A model generated the notes under the pieces. The model saw only the letters and a list, made by a program, of their open reading frames with translations. It searched no databases and was not told the origin of the DNA. Below are positions 1 to 8,985 of a stretch of DNA of 64,000 nt, in pieces; position 1 is the stretch's first letter, and every line of letters begins with the position of its first letter. The DNA is from Myxococcus stipitatus DSM 14675 (lineage in GTDB: Bacteria; Myxococcota; Myxococcia; Myxococcales; Myxococcaceae). The position numbers and the translations under genes were made by a program. The stretch covers positions 5,598,501-5,662,500 of the forward strand of contig NC_020126.1 of assembly GCF_000331735.1 (NCBI RefSeq). The letters run 5' to 3'.

Positions 1-3000
1 GGGAGCAGCACCTGCCGCTGTCCTTCTCCCAGCAGCGGCTGTGGTTCCTGGAGCAGCTCGAGCCCGGGCGCGCGACGTACAACATGCCCGCCGCCATCCG
101 CGTGACGGGGCCCCTGGACGTCGAGACGTTCGAGCGCTGCGTGACGGAGATGCTCCGCAGGCATGAAGTCCTGCGGACCACGTTCCACACCTCCGGAGGC
201 GAGGCGTTCCAGGTCATCGCCCCACCCGCCCCCTGGCGACTGCCGACCCACGACCTCTCCTCCGTGCCCGCGGAGCAGCGCGAGGACGTGGCGCGGAAGG
301 TGGCGCTGGAGGAAGGCCAGAAGCCCTTCGACCTCACGCGCGGCCCGCTGCTGCGGCTGACCCTGCTGAAGCAGTCGGACGAAGTGCACCAGCTCGTGGT
401 GGTGATGCACCACATCATCTCCGATGGGTGGTCCATCACCGTGCTCATCCAGGAGCTGAGCACCCTGTACGCCGCCTGGTCCCAGAGCCAGCCCTCCCCG
501 CTTCCCGAGCTGCCCGTCCAATATGCCGACTACGCGGTGTGGCAGCGCCAATGGCTGCGAGGCGAGGAATTGGAGCGGCAGCTCGCGTACTGGCGCCAGC
601 ACCTCGCGGATGCGCCACCGCTGCTGGAGCTGCCGACGGACCGGCCCCGGCCCGCGGTCCAGACGTTCCGAGGCGCCGCGTTCCCGGTGCACTTCGACAA
701 GGCCCTGAGCAGCGCGCTCAAGGCCCTGGCGCAGCGCGAGGGTGTCACGCCCTTCATGCTGGTGCTGGCCATCTACCAGTTGATGCTCTCGAGGTACTCG
801 GGCCAGCGGGATATCAGCGTGGGCTCTCCCACCGCCGGGCGCCGGCTCGCCGAGCTCGAGCCGCTCGTGGGCTTCTTCGTCAACAACCTGGTGCTGCGCA
901 CGCGGCTCGACGGTGACCCCTCCTTCCGTGAGCTGCTCGGGCGCGTCTGGGAGACGACGCTGAACGCGTATGCCCACCAGGACATCCCGTTCGAGAAGCT
1001 GGTGGACGAGCTGCGGCCTCGGCGCAACCTGGGCCACAGCCCGCTCTTCCAGGTGTGGTTCGTGCTCGACAAGGCCCGCCTCGCGGACTTCACCGCGGGC
1101 CCGCTGACGCTGAGCACCGTGGAGACCGACGCGGGAGTGTCCCGGTTCGACCTGGCCCTCTTCCTGTCGGACACCGAGGACGGGCTCACCGGCACCCTCG
1201 ACTACAACACCGACTTGTTCGACGCCTCCACCCTCGCGCGGATGGCAGAGCACCTGCGCGTGTTGATGGAGGGCATCGTCGCCGCGCCCGATGCGCGCTT
1301 GTCGAGCCTGCCGATGATGCCGGCCCACGAGCGCCGCCAGCTCCTGGTGGACGGGAGCGCCCCGCCCCGGGAGCTGCCCCAGCCGCGCCTGGTGCACCGC
1401 CTCTTCGAGGCCCAGGCGGCCCGGACACCGGAGTCCCCAGCCGTCGTGCACGGCTCGGAGTCCGTCACCTACGGAGAGCTCAACGCGCGCGCCAACCAGC
1501 TCGCGCGGCACCTGCGCCGACTGGGCGTGGGCCCGGAGGTCCTCGTCTCCATCTGCCTGGAGCGGTCCACCGATTACATCGTCGCCGTGCTTGCCACGCT
1601 CAAGGCAGGGGGCGCCTGGCTCCCGTTGGACCCCACGTTGCCCTCCGAGCGCCTGTCCTTCATCACGTCGGATGCCTGGGCGCCCGTCCTCATCACCCAC
1701 TCGTCCCTGGAGCACCTGCTCGACCGCCGTGGCTACGTCCTCCTGATGGATGAGCACGCGGAGCGCTTCGAGCGGGAGTCCGACGCGGACCTCGATGGGG
1801 CGATGGACCCGGCGCAGCTCGCCTATGTCATCTACACCTCCGGCTCCACGGGCCGGCCCAAGGGGACGCTGCTGACGCAGGGCGGCCTCTGCAACACCGC
1901 GCTCCAGACCGTGGACTTCATGGCCCTGGGGCCCGGCCATCGGCTGTTGCAGTTCTTCTCGTCGGCCTTCGACGCCTCGGTCTCGGAGCTCTTCCCCGCG
2001 CTGTTGTCGGGGGCGACGCTGGTGCTGGCCTCGCGCGAGGAGCTGATGCCGGGTGAGCCGCTGCTGACCGTGGTGCGTGAGCAGGCCATCACCACGCTGA
2101 AGGTCACGCCGTCCGTGCTGGCCCAGCTCGACCCGGAGGGACTGCGCGACGTGCGCACGCTCATCTGCGCGGGCGAGGCCATGGGGGCGGAGCTGGTGGA
2201 GCGCTTCGCGCCGGGGCGGCGGTTCGTCAACGCGTATGGACCCACGGAGGCCACTGTCTGTGCCACGGTGAACGCGGCGGTGCAGGCGCGGCGGGTCACC
2301 ATCGGTCGGCCCTTCCACAACGTCCAGGCGTACGTGTTGGACGACCAGGGACTGCTGGTGCCTCCTGGAGTGCCGGGCGAGCTGTACCTCGGGGGCATGG
2401 GCCTGGCCCGTGGATACCTCGGGCGGCCAGACCTCACCGCCGAGCGCTTCGTCCCGAATCCCTTCGGCACCGAGCCCGGCGCACGGCTGTATCGCACGGG
2501 TGACAAGGTGCGCTGGCTGTCCGACGGGGAGCTGGAGTACCTGGGCCGCGTCGACTTCCAGGTGAAGCTGCGCGGCTTCCGCATCGAGCTGGGCGAAGTG
2601 GAGACGGTGCTGACCCAGTCGCCCTCCGTGCGCGAGGCGGTGGTGTTGCTGCGCGAGGACTCACCGGGCATCAAGCGGCTGGTCGCGTATGTCGTCCCGG
2701 GCACGCTCGACCCGGCGGCGCTGCGGGACGTCCTCCAGCAGCGGCTGCCCGACTACATGGTGCCGGCCGTCTTCGTCCCGCTGGAGGCCCTGCCTCTGAC
2801 CGCCAACGGCAAGGTGGACCGGAAGGCGCTGCCGCCGCCGGATGCCTCCGTGAAGGACACGTTTGTCGCCCCGCGCGACGAGGTGGAGCGGCACCTGGCC
2901 GACATCTGGGCCCAGCTCCTGGGGCTCGAGCGAGTCGACGTCCACGACAACTTCTTCGAGCTGGGCGGCGACTCCATCATCAGCCTCCAGGTGGTCGCCC

Positions 3001-6000
3001 GTGCGCGGGGGTTCGGCCTCTCGCTGGCGACGCGAGACCTCTTCCAGAACCAGACGTTGGAAGCCTTGGCGAGGGTGGCGCGAGCCGCGTCGACCCGGCT
3101 CGTGGGTGAGCAGGGTCCCGTGTCCGGGGCGGTGCCGCTGCTGCCCGTGCAACAGCACCTGCTGCATCACGACGCCGCCCATGCGCACCACTTCAACCAG
3201 GCGATGTTGCTGGAGTGCCGAGAGCCACTCAGCCCCGCGCATGTCGAGGAGGCCCTGCGCCACCTGGTCACCCACCACGATGCCCTGCGTCTGCGCTTCA
3301 CCCGGGACGACGCGGGGAGATGGGAGCAGCACGGGGTCCTGCCCGAAGAGGCTCCCGTCACCCTATTGCAGGTGGACCTGACCGCGCTTCCGGCCGAGGA
3401 GCAGGCACGCGCGATGGAGGCGGAGGCCACGCGGATCCAGGCGGGCTTCACGCTGGGTCAGCCGCCCTTGCTGCGTGCCGCCCTCTTCCACCTGGGAGTC
3501 CGTTCACAACGCCTGCTCCTCGTGGCCCACCACCTGGTGGTGGACGCCGTCTCGTGGCGCATCCTCCTGGGGGACTTCGAGTCCGCCCATGCGCGCGCGC
3601 AGGAGGGAGTGGACGTTGCCCTGCCTCCGAAGAGCACCTCGTACCAGACCTGGGCCCGACGGCTCCGCGACTACGCGGCCTCGGAGGGCTTCGCGACGGG
3701 CGTCGCCCCCTGGCTCGAGGCGATGCAGCGGCCGGTGGTCGCTCTGCCAACCGACACCCCTCGCCTCGACACCCAGGGCGCTGGGCAGCAACAGGAAGGC
3801 AGCCTCGATGAGGAAACGCGCTCGTCGCAGCAACGCGAGGCGATACAGCGGCCGGTGGCCGCTCTGCCGACCGCCCCCCCTGGCCTCAACACCCAGGGCT
3901 CCGAGCAACGGGTGTCGGTCAGCCTCGATGAGGAGGAGACACGCCTTCTGTTGCAGGACGTGCCCGGTGCCTGGCGTGCCCCCATCAACGATGTGCTGCT
4001 CACCGCCCTGAGCCGCACCCTCCACGAGTGGACGGGCCAGCCACGCGCCTTCATTCACGTGGAGGGCCATGGCCGTGAGGACCTCTTCTCCGACGTGGAC
4101 CTGTCGCGCACGGTAGGGTGGTTCACCTCACTGGTACCGCTCCACGTGGAGCTGCCTACCCAAGGCTCCCTGGGTGACACGCTCCGCGCCGTGCGCGACA
4201 CGCGCCGCCTTCTGCCGCATCAGGGCATCGGCTTCGGCCTGCTCAAGTGGATGGCGCCCACCGAGGCCGCCGCGCCCGCCCACGCCTGGCCCGTTCCACA
4301 GGTGGCCTTCAACTACCTGGGCCAGTTGGACGGCGCCGCGGCCTCCAGCCGGCTGTTCACCCTGGCCGCGGAGGCCAGCGGGCCCACCATCGCGCCCGAG
4401 CGCACCCGTCTGCACGTGCTGGAGTTCAACGGCTCGGTCCTCGGAGGCAGGCTCCAGCTCGCCGTCAGCTACAGCGCCCAGCTCCACCACGAGTCCACGG
4501 TGCGAACGCTGGCATCGCGCTTCGTCGCGAACCTGCGCCAGCTCATCTCGGAGCGGAACTCCGAGGACGCGCGCCGGCTCTCACCGGGTGACTTCCCCCT
4601 CGCCGCCCTGTCCCAGTCCGCACTCGACACACTCCTGCATCGCACCGGCCCGGACCTCGAGGACCTCTACCCCCTGTCCCCGACGCAGCAGGGCATGCTC
4701 TTCCATGCACGGCTCACCTCGGGCGAAGCCGCGTACTTCGAGCAGCTGTCCTGGACGGTCTCCTCTCCGCTGGACATGGCCGCCTTCCTCGATGCGTGGC
4801 GTCTCTGCATCGACCTGCACCCCACCCTCCGCTCGTCCTTCCACTGGGAAGGGCTCGAGGTTCCCCTCCAGGCGGTTCACGCCCGGGTGGACCTGCCGTT
4901 CGCGGAGCTCGACTGGCGCGACGTGCCCGAGGCGGAGCTGTCCGCGCGCCTCGATCAATTCCTCGCCGAGGACAAGCAGCGCGGACTGGACCTGCGTCGG
5001 CCGCCCCTCATCCGACTCACCGCGTTCCACCTCGGTGACGGCACGGTCCGCTTCCTCTGGAGCCACCACCACCTGCTGGTGGACGGTTGGAGCCTGGGGC
5101 TGCTCATCAAGGACGTCTTCTCGCTCTACGCCGACCTTCGCACCGGCACGAAGCCAGCACGTGCGCAGCGCCCGGCGTTCCGCGAGTACATCGCCTGGCT
5201 GCAACGCCGGGAGTCTTCCACGGACGAAACCTGGTGGCGGGGTTACCTCCAGGGCTTCAGCGCGCCCACGCCGCTCCCCGGAGACAAACGAACGTCACCT
5301 GGGCGAAGCACCACCGCACGACATCACATCATGGAGCTGAGCCTGTCCGCCCCGGACTCGTCCTCACTCCAGACCTTCGCGCGGAGTCATCAGCTCACCT
5401 TGTCCACCCTCGCCCTCGCGGCCTGGGGCCTGGTCCTCGCGCGCCACGGCGGCGAGCAGGACGTCGTCTTCGGCAACACCGTGGCGGGAAGACCCGCGGA
5501 GCTGCCCGGCGCCGACACCCTGGTGGGCGTGTTCATCAACACGCTGCCCGTCCGCGTGCGGCTCGCCTCCGCCTCCTCGGACGTGCTGCCCTGGCTCCAG
5601 GAACTCCAGTCCCTGCAAGCCGAGCAGCGTCGGTTCGAGCACTCCCCCCTCGTCGAGGTGCAGTCCTGGAGCCAGGTGCCCCGAGGCACGCCGCTCTTCG
5701 AGTCGCTGCTCGTCTTCGAGAACTACCCCCTGGACTCCTCGCTGCTCGGCCCCGACTCACCCGTGGTGGTGCGAGACATCCAGGCCGTCGAGTCCACCCA
5801 CTACCCGCTCACGCTCTCGGTCATCCCCAGCGGAGCCCTCCGCCTGAGGGCCGTGCATGACCCGGCCCGCCTCGACGACACGAACGTGCGGCGGCTCCTG
5901 GAGCACTGGCGACAGGCCCTGCTATCGCTGACCCGCGCCGCGCGACTCGGTGAGGTCTCCCTGCTCCCGGAGGACGAGCGCCGTCAGGTGCTCCTGGACT

Positions 6001-7892
6001 TCAACGCCACCCGCGCGGACTTCCCCGCCGACCGCTGCATCCACCACCTCTTCGAGCAGCAGGCCACGCTGCATCCGGACGCCATCGCGGTGGAGTTCGG
6101 CGACCAGCGGCTCACGTATAGACAACTCGACGCACGCGCCAACCAGCTCGCGTGGGTGCTCCGCGAGCACGGCGTGGAGGCCGACAGCTTCGTCGCGCTC
6201 TGCCTGGAGCGCTCGGTGGAGCTCATCATCTCGCTCCTGGCCATCCTCAAGACCGGTGGTGCGTACCTGCCCTTGGACGCGGCCTATCCAGCCCAGCGCC
6301 TTGCCTTCATGCTCGAGGACGCGCCGCCGCGACTGCTCCTCACCTCGAAGGCCCTGCGCTCCCGTCTCCCCGCCTCCGACTCGCTGCCCAGCCTGGAGAT
6401 CGAGACGCTGGACCTGGAAGAGCGCCCCACCTCGCCGCCGCCCGTCCGAGTCACCTCGCGCCACCTCGCCTACGTCGACTTCACGTCCGGCTCCACCGGC
6501 CGGCCCAAGGGCGTCGCCGTCGAGCACCGCTCCGTGGTCCGCCTCTTCCACGGCGGCGACTACGCGCGGTTCGGACCCGACGAGACCTTCCTCCTCATCG
6601 CGCCCATCTCCTTCGACGCCTCCACGCTGGAAGTCTGGGGACCGCTCCTCTTCGGCGGACGGCTGGTCGTCTTCCCGCCGCACCCCCCCAGCGACCTCAA
6701 GCTGCTGCGCGATGTCCTCGAACGGCATCGCGTCACCACCCTCCACCTCACCGCGGGACTGCTCACCCAGGTGGTGGACCTGGAGCCCGACGCGCTGAAG
6801 GGCGTGCGCCAGCTCCTCACGGGGGGAGACGTCGTCTCGGCGCCGCACGTGAAGCGAGTGCTCGAGGAGCAAGGCCTCCCCGTGACGGCCTGCTATGGGC
6901 CCACGGAGGGCACCCTCTTCACGTCCTGCCATCGCATGACGAACCCGGACCAGGTGGGCACGTCGGTGCCCATCGGCAAGCCCATCGGGAACACGCGGGT
7001 GTACCTGCTGGACGAGTCCCTGCGGCCCGTCCCCCTGGGCGCGCCGGGCGAGCTCTTCATCGGTGGCCTGGGCGTGGCACGAGGTTACCTGTCCCGCCCC
7101 GACCTCACCGCCGAGCGCTTCATCCCCGACGCCTTCGACCCCGAGCCCGGTCAGCGCCTGTACCGCACCGGCGACCTGGCACGCTGGCGCGACGACGGAG
7201 TGCTCGAGTTCCTCGGCCGAGGCGACGCCCAGGTGAAGCTGCGCGGCTACCGCATCGAGCTGGCCGAAGTGGAGTCCCACTTGCTGGCCCATCCTCGGGT
7301 CCGCGAGGCCGTCGCCCTCGTCCGTGAGGACGCGCCTGGAGACAAGCGCCTCGTGGCCTACGTCGTCCCCACCACCGGTGAGAGCGAGGGCACGACGGCC
7401 TCCGCGCTGAGGACCTTCCTCCAGCAGCGGCTCCCCGAGTTCATGGTGCCCTCCAGCTTCGTGGCCCTGGACCGCCTGCCCCTGACCGCCAACGACAAGG
7501 TGGACCGCAAGGCCCTGCCCGCTCCGGAGCAGGTCTCGCGCCCGGCACGCGAATACGAGGCCCCTCGCAGCGAGCTCGAGCAGCAGCTCGCCGCCATCTG
7601 CGCGGAGCTCCTCCGCGTCGGGCGGGTCGGCCTGCACGACAACTTCTTCGAGCTGGGAGGCCACTCGCTTCTGGCCACCCGGTTGGTGGCGCGAATCCGC
7701 GCGGCCTTCGACGTGGACCTGCCCCTGCGTCAGCTCTTCGAGGCCCCCACCGTGGCCGGGCTCGCGCTGAACGTCCTCCAGCTCACCTCCGGCCAGTCAC
7801 CCCAGGAGCTCACGGCGCTGCTGGAGGAGTTCGAGCAGATGAGCGAGGCGGAGCTCCAGGCCCTGCTGGATGACGAGTCCTCGTCGGGATGA
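1..7892 (+). CDS. Nonribosomal peptide synthetase, 3' part (C-A-T-E-C-A-T)
   Basis: The reading frame is already open at the left edge (frame starts at base 3, inside a condensation domain), so the gene start lies outside the window. Domains in order: C (to ~1300; HHIISDGW), A (~1380-2830; TSGSTGRPKG near 1840), T (ELGGDSI near 2965), E (~3120-4540; HHLVVDAVSW, EGHGRE), C of the type that follows an E domain (~4660-5990; HHHLLVDGW), A (~6030-7520), T (ELGGHSL near 7650), then a short acidic tail. There is no thioesterase, so the chain passes to the next NRPS. Ten-position pocket residues read by eye are roughly DASKIAAVCK for the first A domain (similar to aromatic Phe/Tyr codes) and DALHLGCLFK for the second (not assigned). 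The E domain implies a D-residue from the first module. It also carries a 120-bp tandem duplication that the homologous E domain at 13.7-15.0 kb lacks. Confidence 0.95.
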   Translation, partial: EQHLPLSFSQQRLWFLEQLEPGRATYNMPAAIRVTGPLDVETFERCVTEMLRRHEVLRTTFHTSGGEAFQVIAPPAPWRLPTHDLSSVPAEQREDVARKVALEEGQKPFDLTRGPLLRLTLLKQSDEVHQLVVVMHHIISDGWSITVLIQELSTLYAAWSQSQPSPLPELPVQYADYAVWQRQWLRGEELERQLAYWRQHLADAPPLLELPTDRPRPAVQTFRGAAFPVHFDKALSSALKALAQREGVTPFMLVLAIYQLMLSRYSGQRDISVGSPTAGRRLAELEPLVGFFVNNLVLRTRLDGDPSFRELLGRVWETTLNAYAHQDIPFEKLVDELRPRRNLGHSPLFQVWFVLDKARLADFTAGPLTLSTVETDAGVSRFDLALFLSDTEDGLTGTLDYNTDLFDASTLARMAEHLRVLMEGIVAAPDARLSSLPMMPAHERRQLLVDGSAPPRELPQPRLVHRLFEAQAARTPESPAVVHGSESVTYGELNARANQLARHLRRLGVGPEVLVSICLERSTDYIVAVLATLKAGGAWLPLDPTLPSERLSFITSDAWAPVLITHSSLEHLLDRRGYVLLMDEHAERFERESDADLDGAMDPAQLAYVIYTSGSTGRPKGTLLTQGGLCNTALQTVDFMALGPGHRLLQFFSSAFDASVSELFPALLSGATLVLASREELMPGEPLLTVVREQAITTLKVTPSVLAQLDPEGLRDVRTLICAGEAMGAELVERFAPGRRFVNAYGPTEATVCATVNAAVQARRVTIGRPFHNVQAYVLDDQGLLVPPGVPGELYLGGMGLARGYLGRPDLTAERFVPNPFGTEPGARLYRTGDKVRWLSDGELEYLGRVDFQVKLRGFRIELGEVETVLTQSPSVREAVVLLREDSPGIKRLVAYVVPGTLDPAALRDVLQQRLPDYMVPAVFVPLEALPLTANGKVDRKALPPPDASVKDTFVAPRDEVERHLADIWAQLLGLERVDVHDNFFELGGDSIISLQVVARARGFGLSLATRDLFQNQTLEALARVARAASTRLVGEQGPVSGAVPLLPVQQHLLHHDAAHAHHFNQAMLLECREPLSPAHVEEALRHLVTHHDALRLRFTRDDAGRWEQHGVLPEEAPVTLLQVDLTALPAEEQARAMEAEATRIQAGFTLGQPPLLRAALFHLGVRSQRLLLVAHHLVVDAVSWRILLGDFESAHARAQEGVDVALPPKSTSYQTWARRLRDYAASEGFATGVAPWLEAMQRPVVALPTDTPRLDTQGAGQQQEGSLDEETRSSQQREAIQRPVAALPTAPPGLNTQGSEQRVSVSLDEEETRLLLQDVPGAWRAPINDVLLTALSRTLHEWTGQPRAFIHVEGHGREDLFSDVDLSRTVGWFTSLVPLHVELPTQGSLGDTLRAVRDTRRLLPHQGIGFGLLKWMAPTEAAAPAHAWPVPQVAFNYLGQLDGAAASSRLFTLAAEASGPTIAPERTRLHVLEFNGSVLGGRLQLAVSYSAQLHHESTVRTLASRFVANLRQLISERNSEDARRLSPGDFPLAALSQSALDTLLHRTGPDLEDLYPLSPTQQGMLFHARLTSGEAAYFEQLSWTVSSPLDMAAFLDAWRLCIDLHPTLRSSFHWEGLEVPLQAVHARVDLPFAELDWRDVPEAELSARLDQFLAEDKQRGLDLRRPPLIRLTAFHLGDGTVRFLWSHHHLLVDGWSLGLLIKDVFSLYADLRTGTKPARAQRPAFREYIAWLQRRESSTDETWWRGYLQGFSAPTPLPGDKRTSPGRSTTARHHIMELSLSAPDSSSLQTFARSHQLTLSTLALAAWGLVLARHGGEQDVVFGNTVAGRPAELPGADTLVGVFINTLPVRVRLASASSDVLPWLQELQSLQAEQRRFEHSPLVEVQSWSQVPRGTPLFESLLVFENYPLDSSLLGPDSPVVVRDIQAVESTHYPLTLSVIPSGALRLRAVHDPARLDDTNVRRLLEHWRQALLSLTRAARLGEVSLLPEDERRQVLLDFNATRADFPADRCIHHLFEQQATLHPDAIAVEFGDQRLTYRQLDARANQLAWVLREHGVEADSFVALCLERSVELIISLLAILKTGGAYLPLDAAYPAQRLAFMLEDAPPRLLLTSKALRSRLPASDSLPSLEIETLDLEERPTSPPPVRVTSRHLAYVDFTSGSTGRPKGVAVEHRSVVRLFHGGDYARFGPDETFLLIAPISFDASTLEVWGPLLFGGRLVVFPPHPPSDLKLLRDVLERHRVTTLHLTAGLLTQVVDLEPDALKGVRQLLTGGDVVSAPHVKRVLEEQGLPVTACYGPTEGTLFTSCHRMTNPDQVGTSVPIGKPIGNTRVYLLDESLRPVPLGAPGELFIGGLGVARGYLSRPDLTAERFIPDAFDPEPGQRLYRTGDLARWRDDGVLEFLGRGDAQVKLRGYRIELAEVESHLLAHPRVREAVALVREDAPGDKRLVAYVVPTTGESEGTTASALRTFLQQRLPEFMVPSSFVALDRLPLTANDKVDRKALPAPEQVSRPAREYEAPRSELEQQLAAICAELLRVGRVGLHDNFFELGGHSLLATRLVARIRAAFDVDLPLRQLFEAPTVAGLALNVLQLTSGQSPQELTALLEEFEQMSEAELQALLDDESSSG
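3718..3957 (+). repeat. 120-bp tandem duplication inside the E domain
   Basis: Two adjacent 120-bp units (3718-3837 and 3838-3957) each begin AGGCGAT(G/A)CAGCGGCCGGTGG and share CACCCAGGGC and AGCCTCGATGAGGA in register. In protein, QRPVVALPT...LDEET is followed by QRPVAALPT...LDEEETRLLLQ. The reading frame is kept, adding 40 residues between the HHxxxD motif and the EGHGRE motif. The E domain of the second NRPS has a single unit at this place. The units have diverged at many positions, so the duplication is not recent. Confidence 0.9.
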
Positions 7893-7906
7893 CGCGCCCC
7901 CATCCA

Positions 7907-7931
7907 CCCCGGACCTGGTTCAGGCCCGGGG
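7907..7931. terminator. Possible hairpin between convergent genes
   Basis: CCCCGG-A-CCT-GGTTC-AGG-C-CCGGGG forms a 9-bp stem with one mismatch. It lies between the stop codon of the NRPS and the end of the convergent dioxygenase gene, overlapping the dioxygenase stop codon. There is no T-run on either side, so it could only be a weak or bidirectional terminator. Confidence 0.35.
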
Positions 7932-8876
7932 TCCGTAGCAGTCACCCATCGACACCAGGACCTTGCGTCCAGTGCCCTCATAGGGCCGGCGTCCATGGGT
8001 GACGCGCAGGTTGTCCACGAGGAGGACATCGCCCGTCCGCCACGGAAATGTAACCAGTGTCTCCTGATAGGCGGCCCGGATGGTCTCCAGGTCGGCCCCG
8101 TCCAGCTCGCTCCCATCGCCGTGATAGGCGTTGCGCGGGAACTCCTCCTTCTTGAAGAGCATCGTCAACGCCTGGCGCGTCTTGGGCTCCAGGCCGCTCA
8201 CGTGAAAGAGGTGGGCCTGATTGAACCAGAAGGCCTCTCCCGTCAGGGGGTGACGGGTGACAGCGGGGAGCACCTGCCGGGTCCTCAGCCGAGACGCGTC
8301 CTTCCATTCGAACTCGATGCCGTGCGCGCGGCAGTAGGCCTCCACCTCCGAGCGCTCCTGTGTCTGGAACACCGTCTGCCAGGGCAGGTCCACCCGGGGG
8401 CCGTAGTTCCGGACATACATGATTCGCTTCTGCTCGAACCGCTGTCGCACCTCCACGGGGATGCGCTCGGTGGTGAGCCGGTTGTCCGTCAACGGGGTCT
8501 CGCCGCCGCGCTCCGCGGGGGTGACACAGAGGAAACAGAGATTCATCGGCGGGTGGTCTGAGTAGGCGTTCTCGTTGTGTTGCGGAATCGTCTCCTGCCG
8601 AGGGTACTCGGTGGCGGTGTAGACGCCCTTTCCCAGCTCGGTGCGGGGCGTCGAGCGATAGACGTAGCGCAAGGGCTCCACATAGAGCGCGCTGGAGAGC
8701 GCCCCGAACTCCGAGGCCCCGCCGAAGTGGAAGCCCCGGAACAGCAGGGCACCGTGCTCCAGGAGCGACGCCCGCCACTGCTCCCGATTCGAGTCAATCC
8801 ATTCGAGGAGCGAGGTGTCTCGCGAGGGGGGCTCGATGAGGAACGGGAGCATGGGCCTGGGTCCTGGGCAATCCAC
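7920..8876 (-). CDS. TauD/TfdA-family Fe(II)/2-oxoglutarate dioxygenase, SyrP-like
   Basis: A 318-residue protein of the TauD/TfdA fold. The proximal iron ligands appear as H-N-E in IPQHNENAYS, the HxE form usual in SyrP-like enzymes. The distal histidine and 2-oxoglutarate-binding arginine are in VTHGRRPYEG near the C-terminus. SyrP-type enzymes hydroxylate the beta carbon of Asp or related residues while they are tethered to an NRPS carrier domain. This fits the Asn-type A domain in the second NRPS, so beta-hydroxylation of that Asn is the best guess (inference). The gene converges on the first NRPS and diverges from the P450 gene. The frame opens with GTG at 8876; ATG at 8852, eight codons in, is an alternative start. 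Confidence 0.85.
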   Translation of the reverse strand: MDCPGPRPMLPFLIEPPSRDTSLLEWIDSNREQWRASLLEHGALLFRGFHFGGASEFGALSSALYVEPLRYVYRSTPRTELGKGVYTATEYPRQETIPQHNENAYSDHPPMNLCFLCVTPAERGGETPLTDNRLTTERIPVEVRQRFEQKRIMYVRNYGPRVDLPWQTVFQTQERSEVEAYCRAHGIEFEWKDASRLRTRQVLPAVTRHPLTGEAFWFNQAHLFHVSGLEPKTRQALTMLFKKEEFPRNAYHGDGSELDGADLETIRAAYQETLVTFPWRTGDVLLVDNLRVTHGRRPYEGTGRKVLVSMGDCYGPRA

Positions 8877-8939
8877 GGAGGTGCGTGGGGCGGGTGAATC
8901 AGGACAGCATTCTCAGCTCTAATCCACTAGCTTGAAAAT

Positions 8940-8951
8940 CAAGAATTCTTG
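8940..8951. promoter_or_regulatory. 12-bp palindrome in an A/T-rich divergent intergenic region
   Basis: CAAGAATTCTTG is a perfect palindrome in a conspicuously A/T-rich stretch (about 8925-8960) between the dioxygenase gene, read leftward, and the P450 gene, read rightward. The position suits a regulator-binding site serving both directions. No convincing -35/-10 pair could be fixed. If the P450 began at the upstream TTG (8932) the palindrome would be coding, which looks unlikely. Confidence 0.35.
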
Positions 8952-8985
8952 TAAACATCTCAGCGCCGCTTCCACCTGCAAGGGA

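Noticed and set aside
5922..7664. 580-codon minus-strand frame opposite the first NRPS
   Set aside because: GC-driven shadow with His/Gln/Glu/Val-rich composition and no motif.
8932..8985. N-terminal extension of the P450 from a TTG codon
   Set aside because: The stretch is A/T-rich, holds a palindrome and does not resemble P450 N-termini.
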